DNA of 53,286 bases from a virus (IMGVR_UViG_3300009159_000088:1-53286), one strand, 5' to 3'. Counted from the stretch's first letter, positions 7,500 through 14,724 are shown. Numbers and translations are program-made. Notes: generated by a model not told the origin, from the letters alone.

Positions 7500-7507
7500 T
7501 ATAAATA
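7500..7507 (+). promoter_or_regulatory. T4-type late promoter box upstream of the curli operon
   Basis: TATAAATA with a predicted start near 7513. It is the only late box between 7389 and the operon beginning at 7573, and should drive the curli/cyclase genes. A terminator-like hairpin lies between the start and the first gene, so read-through or antitermination would be needed. Confidence 0.7.
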
Positions 7508-7516
7508 GCAATACTG

Positions 7517-7557
7517 AATGCTACCTTATCTTTATTGATGGGGTAGCATTTTTATTT
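7517..7557 (+). terminator. Rho-independent terminator
   Basis: AATGCTACC (7517-7525) pairs with GGTAGCATT (7542-7550), giving 9 bp with a 16-base loop, followed by TTTTTATTT. It would end the transcript from the 7407 promoter. The late promoter box lies just upstream of it. Confidence 0.8.
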
Positions 7558-7572
7558 ACAACTCTTATTACC

Positions 7573-7836
7573 ATGGCAACAAATAATTCTATAGACCCCT
7601 TTGACTTTGGTTTCACTACTATCGCCGAAGATGAACTTGACGTAACAAAGCAAGTAGACGTAGCCGAGAAGGCTGCTGCGCATCATGAAGACAGATTGAA
7701 TCGGTTATACCAATCAATCCTTCCGCTTCTCCAGAATCTCAAAAAGAACCCTGAGAAGGAATACATTAAATGGCCGAACAGGGTTAAGAAGATTGAGGAG
7801 TTTGAAGCTAATATTTCCAAGATTGTAAACGGATAA
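7573..7836 (+). CDS. Conserved T4-like hypothetical protein, 87 aa
   Basis: An 87-residue acidic, helical protein beginning MATNNSIDPFDFGFTTIAEDE. The DPFDFGF.....DE start and the KWPNRVKKIEEFE end are familiar from small proteins of marine T4-like phages. The function is not known to me. Its stop overlaps the next start (TAATGA), so it is the first gene of the packed operon leading to the curli and cyclase genes. Confidence 0.7.
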   Translation: MATNNSIDPFDFGFTTIAEDELDVTKQVDVAEKAAAHHEDRLNRLYQSILPLLQNLKKNPEKEYIKWPNRVKKIEEFEANISKIVNG

Positions 7837-8120
7837 TGAGTTTCGAAACACTTAAATCTCTTGCGGACCTTGGCTTCTCTGTTGCAGCAGTTATTGCTGG
7901 CGGAGTCTTCATTGTAATTCTCCTCAAGTATATCCTTGCGGGAGTGGTTGACGATGTAAAATCTTTGAATGGTCTTGCCGGCATGTTAAACAACCGTGTG
8001 CGTACAATGAATAATGACCTTATTCGGATTGATGCGCTCATCTCATCACGGTTCGGATTACGTGTCGATCTTGAACGTCTGGCGCGCAGCGATGGTAAGA
8101 CGGATGCCAGAAAGGATTAA
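7836..8120 (+). CDS. Single-span membrane protein, 94 aa
   Basis: A 94-residue protein with one strong membrane segment (about residues 13-37, FSVAAVIAGGVFIVILLKYILAG in outline), then an amphipathic helix containing RVRTMNNDLIRIDALI. It resembles the next protein in layout: one membrane span, then an R-R/T-M-NDLIR motif, suggesting a duplication. Small one-span proteins of this kind are sometimes called holin-like (UviB/BhlA type), but its place in front of csgF leaves a role in the curli system open. Confidence 0.65.
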   Translation: MSFETLKSLADLGFSVAAVIAGGVFIVILLKYILAGVVDDVKSLNGLAGMLNNRVRTMNNDLIRIDALISSRFGLRVDLERLARSDGKTDARKD

Positions 8121-8122
8121 TT

Positions 8123-8437
8123 ATGGATCCTATTGAACTAAAACAGATGATCAACCAGTACGGTATGCCAATGATGGCTGCCGCTGGTATGGGCTACTTT
8201 ATTTACTTTGTTTGGAAATTTGTGACGGAGAACATTAATTCTGAGCTGTCGGAAGCGAAGAAAACTATGATTGCGCTGATTGACCGAATTCGTATGCTTG
8301 ATAATGATTTAATTAGACTAGAACAAAAAATTAATACAGCTATCGAAATGCAACGCGGGGGTCCACATATTGTGCCACCCGCACCAATCACCAATGAAAA
8401 ACCTGCTCCTACTTCTAATACTCAGCTTCCTCAGTAA
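8123..8437 (+). CDS. Single-span membrane protein, 104 aa, paralogue of the previous one
   Basis: A 104-residue protein with a membrane segment near residues 15-33 (PMMAAAGMGYFIYFVWKF), then an amphipathic helix with LIDRIRMLDNDLIRLEQKI, and a Pro/Thr-rich tail. The LIDRIRMLDNDLIRL motif recurs in phage proteins with this layout. It begins 2 bases after the previous stop, and its 3' end overlaps csgF by 44 bases. A holin-like role is possible but unproven. Confidence 0.65.
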   Translation: MDPIELKQMINQYGMPMMAAAGMGYFIYFVWKFVTENINSELSEAKKTMIALIDRIRMLDNDLIRLEQKINTAIEMQRGGPHIVPPAPITNEKPAPTSNTQLPQ

Positions 8438-8849
8438 GGCTGTTGCATCTGATATGGTGCATGGTTTTAAGTCTCCAATGTTTAACGGCATTGGTTTTTC
8501 TTCACATGAAATCACCATTGAGAACCTTGCAAGAACCCGAAAGCAATCAATCAAAGATCAAGCGAAAGCGGATGCTGAAACTGCGAAAGTTACAGCGCAG
8601 AATACCCCGCTTAACGCATTTATCAATAACCTACAGGCTCGAATCTATTCTCAACTAGCATCTCAGGTCACGGATGCCATTTTTAACTCGGATGGAGCAA
8701 ACTTTGGCATTATTAATCTTCAAGGCGGATCAACGGTGACATGGCAAAAGAATGGCGATATGGTGACTCTTTACATTGTTGATCCTGCAACCGGAAATAC
8801 TACAACCATTCAAGTTCCTGTGGGAACATTGAAACCCGGCGGCGGCTGA
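8394..8849 (+). CDS. csgF: Curli assembly factor CsgF homologue
   Basis: This 151-residue protein has a signal peptide (MKNLLLLLILSFLSKAVAS) and then the CsgF pattern: an N-terminal F.SPMF.G.GF segment, equivalent to the F.NPNFGGNP region that inserts into CsgG, and a C-terminal half containing QARIYSQLASQVTDAIF and GDMVTLYIVDPATGNTTTIQV, matching the YIVDI..R.G...L.V.D..TG.T.TIQV region of E. coli CsgF (138 aa). CsgF forms a second constriction on the CsgG channel and couples export to nucleation. I chose the ATG at 8394 because it gives the signal peptide; it overlaps the upstream gene by 44 bases. Confidence 0.9.
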   Translation: MKNLLLLLILSFLSKAVASDMVHGFKSPMFNGIGFSSHEITIENLARTRKQSIKDQAKADAETAKVTAQNTPLNAFINNLQARIYSQLASQVTDAIFNSDGANFGIINLQGGSTVTWQKNGDMVTLYIVDPATGNTTTIQVPVGTLKPGGG

Positions 8850-8852
8850 TCG

Positions 8853-9668
8853 ATGGTGAAATTCATTTCCATACTCTTACTATCTTTGTTGTTCGGGGGT
8901 TGCGCTTCGGTTCCATCTAAGCCCGCCATCCTCGAGACCCCGAAGGTACAGATGTCCCCGATGGCAAAACAACTATTGGAACTTCCTCCAATTGATGGTC
9001 CTCGGATGACAATTGCGGTCTATGGCTTTGCTGATAAAACGGGACAGAGAAAGACTGCTGATGCCTATGCCACATTCTCTTCTGCCGTCACGCAGGGTGC
9101 AGAAAGCTGGCTCATTGATGCATTACGCCTTGCAGGAAATGGTGTATGGTTCCAGGTACTTGAACGTGCGAGCCTTGACGACATTATTAAGGAACGCCAA
9201 CTTATTTCCCAGACAAGAGAAACTTTCCTCGGTAAAGACGCCGAGAAACTCACCCCGATGTTATTTGCCGGCGTTATTGCGCAGGGCGGTATTATCGGAT
9301 ATGATAGCAATATCCTTACGGGAGGCGCTGGTGCCAGTATTCTTGGTATCTCCAGCAGTACTCAATATCGTAAAGACGTAGTAACAGTGTCGCTGAGACT
9401 CGTAAGCGTTCAAACAGGAGAGGTCCTCTTGAGTGTGGCTGTTACTAAAACCATTACGAGTATTGCCCTCTCGGGCAATCTATTTAAATTTTATGATCAC
9501 GGAACAACCCCGATTGAGTCAGAACTTGGTCTCACTGCAAATGAACCCAACGGCATCGCCGTACGGAGCGCTATTGATCAGGCAGTCATCGAAATCGTAA
9601 AACAGGGGCAAACAGCAGGTCTTTGGCAATTCAAAGACATAACCAACAATAACGCTAAAAAGAAATGA
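8853..9668 (+). CDS. csgG: Curli secretion channel lipoprotein CsgG
   Basis: This 271-residue protein is the outer-membrane export channel of the curli (type VIII) system, a nonameric lipoprotein pore. It has a lipobox (LLFGGC, Cys about 17) and the full CsgG domain: IAVYGFADKTGQRK, FSSAVTQGAESWLIDAL, WFQVLERASLDDIIKERQ, GIIGYDSNILTGGAGA, VSLRLVSVQTGEVLLSV and a C-terminal LFKFYDH.....E.G.T.NEP segment, all aligning with E. coli CsgG (277 aa). The length is full, so it is likely functional. It starts 3 bases after csgF and overlaps the curlin-like gene by 4. Confidence 0.95.
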   Translation: MVKFISILLLSLLFGGCASVPSKPAILETPKVQMSPMAKQLLELPPIDGPRMTIAVYGFADKTGQRKTADAYATFSSAVTQGAESWLIDALRLAGNGVWFQVLERASLDDIIKERQLISQTRETFLGKDAEKLTPMLFAGVIAQGGIIGYDSNILTGGAGASILGISSSTQYRKDVVTVSLRLVSVQTGEVLLSVAVTKTITSIALSGNLFKFYDHGTTPIESELGLTANEPNGIAVRSAIDQAVIEIVKQGQTAGLWQFKDITNNNAKKK

Positions 9669-10465
9669 AAACAAAACTAAAACTAGGATTCATTCTTGGG
9701 CTTATGCTATTAACTCCAGCCTTTGCCCAGAATCAGATATATGTGAATCAAATCACAACCGCGGGTTCCACAACCCTAATTCAGGTCGGCAGCCTGAATC
9801 GAATCGGCTCCTCTGGAGTTGCAAGTAACATCACCGGCGATAACATCACCTTTGAAACTCGCCAGATGGGAGATAGCAACAGTACTGACTTCTCTATTAT
9901 CGGAGCCAACAATCTGAGCTTGCTCGCTGTTGCCACGGGTAATACGAACACTCAGAAATACTTCATGAATGGTGGCAGCAATACATTCAATGTGTCGTTG
10001 GTCGGAAACACAAATTCGCTCACAGTGAATAAGGATGTCTCCGTCGATCACACCTCTGATACCGATACATCAAAGGCGACCATTGCGAACAGCGATGTCA
10101 CCATTGATGTAGTTGGTAGTTCAAACACGATGAAATTCGGATTTGAGAATGCTTCGTACAACTGGGTTGATTATAACATTACCGGTAGTTCGAATGTCAT
10201 AAAATCAACTCAGATCGGAAGCGTTGGTGCATCAACTCAGAGAGGCGGACATTATCAAGATGTTACCATCCTGGGTAGCACGAATAACCTCACCGTCTAT
10301 CAGGCTGGAATAGAACAGCAGAAGCTCGTCTATAATTTAACTGGTAGTAATAATACCGTTCAGATTATCCAGACCACAACGGCTGCTGCTCCTATTATGA
10401 CTACGGGTACATCGAACTACGGCGCCGCAAATCCAACTGCGACTATCTCGCCTCCGACTCCCTAA
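9665..10465 (+). CDS. Curlin-repeat (CsgA/CsgB-like) secreted protein
   Basis: A 266-residue protein with a signal peptide (MKTKLKLGFILGLMLLTPAFA) and about ten G-x-x-N turns (GSLN, GDSN, GANN, GNTN, GGSN, GNTN, GSSN, GSSN, GSTN, GSNN). They are often flanked by V/I-x-x strands and Q residues, as in curlin repeats, where each unit forms a strand-turn-strand rung of the amyloid. The repeats are less regular than in E. coli CsgA, and the last 25 residues are a Thr/Pro/Ala tail. Its place directly after csgG makes it the probable export substrate. Amyloid formation is inferred. Confidence 0.8.
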   Translation: MKTKLKLGFILGLMLLTPAFAQNQIYVNQITTAGSTTLIQVGSLNRIGSSGVASNITGDNITFETRQMGDSNSTDFSIIGANNLSLLAVATGNTNTQKYFMNGGSNTFNVSLVGNTNSLTVNKDVSVDHTSDTDTSKATIANSDVTIDVVGSSNTMKFGFENASYNWVDYNITGSSNVIKSTQIGSVGASTQRGGHYQDVTILGSTNNLTVYQAGIEQQKLVYNLTGSNNTVQIIQTTTAAAPIMTTGTSNYGAANPTATISPPTP

Positions 10466-10468
10466 TGT

Positions 10469-11623
10469 ATGCGCATAGCCGCAGCACTGTTTTTGTTTGC
10501 GGTTATTTTTATATCTGAAGCCAGTGCCTCGGTCGGGAAACTGACCGAGGTTACTGGTCCCACTCAGATTGTTCGTGGAAAGGATAAGTTAGAAGGTAAA
10601 ATTGGTACAGAGATAGAGCAGGATGATACCATCGAGACACTAAAGGCTCGGGTATCCATTAAATTCGAGGATCATACAGTAATGCAGATCACTGAGTTCT
10701 CGAAGCTCAAGATCGATGAATTTGTGTATGATCCTGCAAGTGGTAAGGGTAAGGTCGGAATGAAAACGGCATTCGGTACCGTTCGTTATGCTTCGGGTAT
10801 TATTGCAAAGAACAGCAGAGAAAACATTAAGGTCCAAACTCCTACCGCAAAGATTTCTGTTCGTGGTACGGATTTTTCAATGACCGTCTCCGAGGATGGT
10901 AAGAGTCTCATCATTCTATTACCTTCACGCCCCGAGTATAGCGCAACTCCTGGAACCGTGGGAGTCATCGAGGTGTCGAATGTAGCAGGAAGTGTCCTTA
11001 TGACTCAGGCATATCAGGCGACCTTTATCGCGTCAATGCAGTCCGCTCCTACAAATCCCGTCATACTTAACTTTCAAGATGAAAGCAAAATCAATAACTT
11101 GATTCTTGTTGAGACTCCGAAGCCCGTCACAAGTGCGGTAAAGGAAGCCAAGAAACAGACACAGGCAAACACATCCGAATCGGTAGATGATAAACCAAAC
11201 AAAAAATCAAGCGGCAAGAGTGATTCCTCTACTGCGGTTGCTCAGGTTGAACCTAGTACGTCTACTCAAGTTAAGGCTGAAGAAAAGCCTGTAGAAGAAA
11301 CTAAAACCGCCATCATCGATGTAAAGGCAATGCAGCCAGAAATACTGCAAGCCGTAGCAGAGGTCATCTCCAAGAATCCAGAGGTCACTATTGCAACATC
11401 GGTAAATATATCACCCACCTTGATTGTTACGGCAACGGTCAATAATGGGTTTACAACCGACGGTACAAACGCTATAATGAATCTTTCGACATCCAAAGGT
11501 ACAATTCAATACAAATTAAAAGCCGACACAAGTGCAACATTTAAGATTACCGACTCCAATGGAACCACGGTATACCCACTCAACTTCGGAGACAAACTCA
11601 AGGTAAACATCATTCAGAAATGA
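10469..11623 (+). CDS. Secreted FecR-domain protein
   Basis: A 384-residue protein with a signal peptide (about 1-20) and a FecR-type domain at about 22-140: G....VTGPTQIVRGKDK, IEQDDTIETLKARVSIKFEDHT, FGTVRYASG and VQTPTAKISVRGTDFSM. Residues 215-280 are a Lys/Glu/Ser/Thr-rich linker, and residues 285-384 a separate beta-rich domain. Periplasmic FecR domains typically transmit signals or bind envelope ligands. It starts 3 bases after the curlin-like gene and overlaps the cyclase gene by 4 bases (ATGA), so it may sense export or envelope state for the cyclase; that link is inference. Confidence 0.85.
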   Translation: MRIAAALFLFAVIFISEASASVGKLTEVTGPTQIVRGKDKLEGKIGTEIEQDDTIETLKARVSIKFEDHTVMQITEFSKLKIDEFVYDPASGKGKVGMKTAFGTVRYASGIIAKNSRENIKVQTPTAKISVRGTDFSMTVSEDGKSLIILLPSRPEYSATPGTVGVIEVSNVAGSVLMTQAYQATFIASMQSAPTNPVILNFQDESKINNLILVETPKPVTSAVKEAKKQTQANTSESVDDKPNKKSSGKSDSSTAVAQVEPSTSTQVKAEEKPVEETKTAIIDVKAMQPEILQAVAEVISKNPEVTIATSVNISPTLIVTATVNNGFTTDGTNAIMNLSTSKGTIQYKLKADTSATFKITDSNGTTVYPLNFGDKLKVNIIQK

Positions 11624-13659
11624 ACAAACACACACTCAGAATTCTTCTTGTTGGTCTTATGCTTCTCACGGTTGCCGTGAGTCTCCGCATTGCAAATCCG
11701 TATCCTATTGAGGTAATGCGTCTCAAAGGTCTGGATTATTACCAACGGAAGCAGGACAAGGTAGCGTCCGACAGTATTGTGATTGTGGAGATTGACGAGA
11801 AGGCGCTTGAAAAGAATGGACAGTGGCCATGGAAGCGTACGGAACTTGCAGGCGCAATAAGAAAAGCCATGGAGTCTGGAGCAACCGGTGTTGTATTACC
11901 CATTATTTTTGCTGAGCCTGACCGTCTTGGCGGCGATAAAGAATTCATCGAGATACTGAGTCAGTTTCCCGTTATTACAGGCCAATCAGCTTCACTAAAG
12001 GGTAAGGGCATTCCGATTCCACGCGGAGTTGCCACAATTGGTGGTAATACGGATGATTGGTTATTTGACTACCCTGCGGCAATCGGACCACTCAAAGAGA
12101 TTGGTGAGGCTTCCACGGGCGTGGGTATGTTGTTGACGGCTCCAGAGCTTGATGGCGTGGTGCGTAGATTGCCGCTCATGATTCAGATTGAAAAAGAAAA
12201 GTATCCCACAATGCCACTGGAAATCCTTCGGGTATTCGGCAACCAACCCAGCTTCCAGATCAAGGTTACAGAATCTGGTGTTTCTGCCATTCGGGTTCCG
12301 GGCACTCCTCCAATTAAGACTGATGGCAATGGGCGCGTGTGGATCAATTTTAAATATACCTTCAAGTCAGTTCCGTATACCGATGATGAATGGCACGTAA
12401 AGGATAAGATTGTAGTGATTGCCCTTACGGCTGAAGGTCTTGCAAATACCGTGGCAACTCCATTGGGTACGGCGTACGGACACGAATTCAGCCTTCAGAC
12501 TCTTCAGATGCTTCTTGATGGTAACCGACTTGAACGCCCAGCCGAGTTTGATCTATATGAAATCGCAATCGGTGTCGGTGCAGCGCTCATTCTGATTGGA
12601 GCGATCTCATTTTTGGGATATGCCTTGAATCTTGGTGTGTATCTTATTGCGGTATGTCTTCCCGTTTATTACGGCTTTCATTTATTCGATAAAGGTCTCC
12701 TTGCCGACTATACTTGGATTGTGGGTACAGCATCGGTAGTCTGGGCTGGTTCTCTCTTCATGCGATTCATCATGGAGTTTAAACTGAAACAGCAAATCAA
12801 GAAACAGTTTGGCACGTACCTATCTCCCGCCATGGTTGAGAAACTCCAAAAGAATCCTGACCTCCTCCAACTGGGCGGTGAGTCAAGAGAACTCTCCATT
12901 ATGTTTACCGATGTTCGTGGATTCACCGCAATCTCCGAACACTACGGCAAGGATGTTCAGGGTCTCACGAAAATTATGAATCGGTACATGACGGCAATGA
13001 CGCAAGCCATTCTGGACAACCAAGGGACGCTGGATAAGTACATTGGTGATGCTCAGATGGCTTTTTGGAACGCACCACTCGATGACAAGGATCATGCTCT
13101 ACACGCAGTTGAAACGGGTCTAACGATGCTGGGAAGTCTCAAGGCATTCAACGATGAGGTCACCAAGGAAGGTATCCCTGCATTCGGAATGGGTCTTGGC
13201 GTAAATACGGGTACCGTTGTTGTGGGTAATATGGGATCGACTCAACGGTTCGATTATACCTGCCTCGGAGATTCGGTGAACCTTGCCTCTCGTCTTGAGG
13301 GTCAGTCTAAACCCTACGGAGTCAAATTTGTAATTGGTCCCATCACCCGAGAATATGTGAAGGACGTATATCCCACGTTGGAACTGGATTGCATTGCGGT
13401 AAAGGGTAAGAAAGAAGGTGTGAAGATTTACACCGTATTCAACAGAGGTACACGCGTCTATTCAGATTCCCACAACAATTTTCTTGATTTCTACCGTAAT
13501 AGAGAATGGACCAAGGCACGTGTATTAGCCGTTGATTTAAAATCACATATGACTTTTCTAAGTGATTACTACGACATGATGGTAGAACGTATAGATGACC
13601 TTGAAAAAGCCGATCCTGGACCGCTCTGGGATGGTGTTTTCCGTGCAACTTCTAAGTGA
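11620..13659 (+). CDS. CHASE2-domain transmembrane adenylyl cyclase (class III)
   Basis: This 679-residue protein should make cAMP from ATP. Order of domains: N-terminal membrane segment (5-25), extracytoplasmic CHASE2 sensor (about 30-310), three membrane segments (about 315-395), cytoplasmic cyclase domain (about 420-600). The catalytic residues are present: metal-binding D431 in MFTDVRGFT and D477 in KYIGDAQMAFW, adenine-selecting K473 and D545/T547 (RFDYTCLGD), and transition-state N554 and R558 in VNLASR. An intact active site and a Lys/Asp specificity pair favour adenylyl over guanylyl cyclase. It is the last gene of the curli operon. A complete cyclase of this type is rare in a phage. 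Confidence 0.93.
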   Translation: MNKHTLRILLVGLMLLTVAVSLRIANPYPIEVMRLKGLDYYQRKQDKVASDSIVIVEIDEKALEKNGQWPWKRTELAGAIRKAMESGATGVVLPIIFAEPDRLGGDKEFIEILSQFPVITGQSASLKGKGIPIPRGVATIGGNTDDWLFDYPAAIGPLKEIGEASTGVGMLLTAPELDGVVRRLPLMIQIEKEKYPTMPLEILRVFGNQPSFQIKVTESGVSAIRVPGTPPIKTDGNGRVWINFKYTFKSVPYTDDEWHVKDKIVVIALTAEGLANTVATPLGTAYGHEFSLQTLQMLLDGNRLERPAEFDLYEIAIGVGAALILIGAISFLGYALNLGVYLIAVCLPVYYGFHLFDKGLLADYTWIVGTASVVWAGSLFMRFIMEFKLKQQIKKQFGTYLSPAMVEKLQKNPDLLQLGGESRELSIMFTDVRGFTAISEHYGKDVQGLTKIMNRYMTAMTQAILDNQGTLDKYIGDAQMAFWNAPLDDKDHALHAVETGLTMLGSLKAFNDEVTKEGIPAFGMGLGVNTGTVVVGNMGSTQRFDYTCLGDSVNLASRLEGQSKPYGVKFVIGPITREYVKDVYPTLELDCIAVKGKKEGVKIYTVFNRGTRVYSDSHNNFLDFYRNREWTKARVLAVDLKSHMTFLSDYYDMMVERIDDLEKADPGPLWDGVFRATSK

Positions 13660-13679
13660 TAATTGATAGTCAATCACTT
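13654..13679 (+). terminator. Hairpin at the end of the cyclase operon
   Basis: AAGTG (13654-13658) pairs with CACTT (13675-13679), and ATTGA (13662-13666) with TCAAT (13670-13674), around a TAG loop with a 3-base bulge. The stop codon lies in the 5' arm. No T-run follows, so it may be a weak terminator or a stability hairpin. Confidence 0.35.
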
Positions 13680-13694
13680 ATAAAATTCTTTGAT

Positions 13695-13723
13695 ATTTAC
13701 TTTCAAAGAGTTTTGTGTAGGAT
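13695..13723 (+). promoter_or_regulatory. Early-type promoter for the 13733 gene
   Basis: ATTTAC (13695-13700), 17-bp spacer, TAGGAT (13718-13723), then 9 bases to the ATG. The last part of the spacer, the -10 and the start region are identical to those of the 2168 promoter. Confidence 0.8.
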
Positions 13724-13732
13724 TGTATCATA

Positions 13733-14065
13733 ATGAAAATTAAACGTGCCCAAGAACTTTACAACAGTAAATTGGAAATGGTTGCCTATGCTCAACTCAA
13801 TGAATGGCCAGAGCTTCGCGCAATAAAGACCACACTTTGGATTTTGGCCAATAAAATTGGCATTAGCCGAACCAAAATGCAACTGGATATTGATGCTGCG
13901 GTTCCTCGACTCGGACCGGCAGGTGAAGGCAGACTCGAAGAAAAGACCCTTGGGCTGAGAAAAAAAACCTGGCGTACAGCTCCAGGTGGACCAAGCTGGC
14001 GCCAAGAGCGTGAAAAAAAGAAATCTTATTCCAACGGTCGGTCGGGATGGATTCGTGGACATTAA
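13733..14065 (+). CDS. Hypothetical basic early protein, 110 aa
   Basis: A 110-residue protein with a helical N-terminal half (KRAQELYNSKLEMVAYAQLN through NKIGISRTKMQLD), which resembles a helix-turn-helix-sized segment, and a Lys/Arg/Trp/Gly-rich C-terminal half that is probably disordered and nucleic-acid-binding. No family recognised. It stands alone behind its own early-type promoter. Confidence 0.65.
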   Translation: MKIKRAQELYNSKLEMVAYAQLNEWPELRAIKTTLWILANKIGISRTKMQLDIDAAVPRLGPAGEGRLEEKTLGLRKKTWRTAPGGPSWRQEREKKKSYSNGRSGWIRGH

Positions 14066-14106
14066 TTAGGGTTGTTGGTTAATAACAACTTAGGACAATC
14101 TATTTG

Positions 14107-14135
14107 ATTTACTTTGACACGGTTTTGTTTATGAT
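14107..14135 (+). promoter_or_regulatory. Early-type promoter for the transglycosylase gene
   Basis: ATTTAC (14107-14112), 17-bp spacer, TATGAT (14130-14135), then 9 bases (TGTATCATA, identical to two other early promoters) before the ATG at 14145. Confidence 0.75.
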
Positions 14136-14144
14136 TGTATCATA

Positions 14145-14582
14145 ATGAAAGTCAAACATATCCTCGCAATCCTGGCTATTACCGCTACCGTTTCGGCTCA
14201 AAATGTTGACCGCTTGATTGAAGCCCTGGTGCGTACCGAAAGCAACGGCAACGCTGCTGCCATCGGCGACCGCGGTAAAGCCCTTGGAATCCTTCAGATT
14301 CATGATGTGATGGTCAAGGACTTTAACCGTATCACCGGTAAGAATTACAGACATGCCGACATGTTCGACGAAATTACCTCTCGGGAGGTCGCCAGAGGCG
14401 TTCTGAATTTCTACTCAAAACACATTGAAAAAACCATGAACCGTAAAGCCACCGAAAAAGAGCTTGGTTTTATTTGGAACGGTGGCGGTAGTTCTTGGCG
14501 CCGTGTGGCGGCTCCGATTTCGGACACCAAGCAAAAGAATCTGGAAGCCTATTGGGCCAAGGTCTACAAAAACCTAAAGTAA
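14145..14582 (+). CDS. Exported lysozyme-like transglycosylase
   Basis: A 145-residue protein with a signal peptide (MKVKHILAILAITATVSA) followed by a compact SLT/lysozyme-like domain. The probable catalytic glutamate is E32 in ALVRTESNGN, and the GDRGKALGILQI motif (41-52) matches the substrate-groove pattern of lytic transglycosylases. It should cleave peptidoglycan glycan strands in the periplasm. It could be the phage endolysin, exported by the Sec system, or an early wall-modifying enzyme; the early-type promoter is odd for an endolysin. Confidence 0.8.
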   Translation: MKVKHILAILAITATVSAQNVDRLIEALVRTESNGNAAAIGDRGKALGILQIHDVMVKDFNRITGKNYRHADMFDEITSREVARGVLNFYSKHIEKTMNRKATEKELGFIWNGGGSSWRRVAAPISDTKQKNLEAYWAKVYKNLK

Positions 14583-14595
14583 TAAATAACCTCTG

Positions 14596-14720
14596 AAAGC
14601 ATCGTTTCAAAAGAGCTTACTTTCACTCAGAAGTAGATCATCGATCAACTACGACCACTTATGGTGGTTTATCTTTTATAAAGAATCTTCTTTGAGTAGG
14701 CTCCTTTGAAACGATGCTTT
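14596..14720 (+). ncRNA. 125-nt multi-branched inverted-repeat element (structured RNA candidate)
   Basis: A 21-bp outer stem (14596-14616 with 14700-14720, one A-C mismatch) encloses a second stem (14625-14633 with 14687-14697, with a 2-base bulge) and three small hairpins: 14633-14639/14643-14652 (with bulge), 14654-14658/14664-14668 and 14672-14676/14680-14684. The 3' arm ends in TTTTGTTGTTT, so it may also terminate transcription. No open frame crosses it. It could instead be a small inverted-repeat mobile element; no known RNA family is recognised. Confidence 0.5.
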
Positions 14721-14724
14721 TGTT

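Larger units (their letters stand above)
7442..7557 (+). ncRNA. Candidate small RNA of about 115 nt
   Basis: The segment runs from the expected start of the 7407 early promoter to the T-tract of the terminator at 7517-7557. The only ATG-initiated frame noticed is 8 codons (from 7453), so a coding role is unlikely. This is inference from promoter and terminator placement; no known RNA family is recognised. Confidence 0.4.

Noticed and set aside
14596-14720. tRNA or tmRNA gene, because of the cloverleaf-like outline
   Set aside because: No CCA end, no T-loop or anticodon-arm consensus, and the outer stem is far longer than a tRNA acceptor stem.
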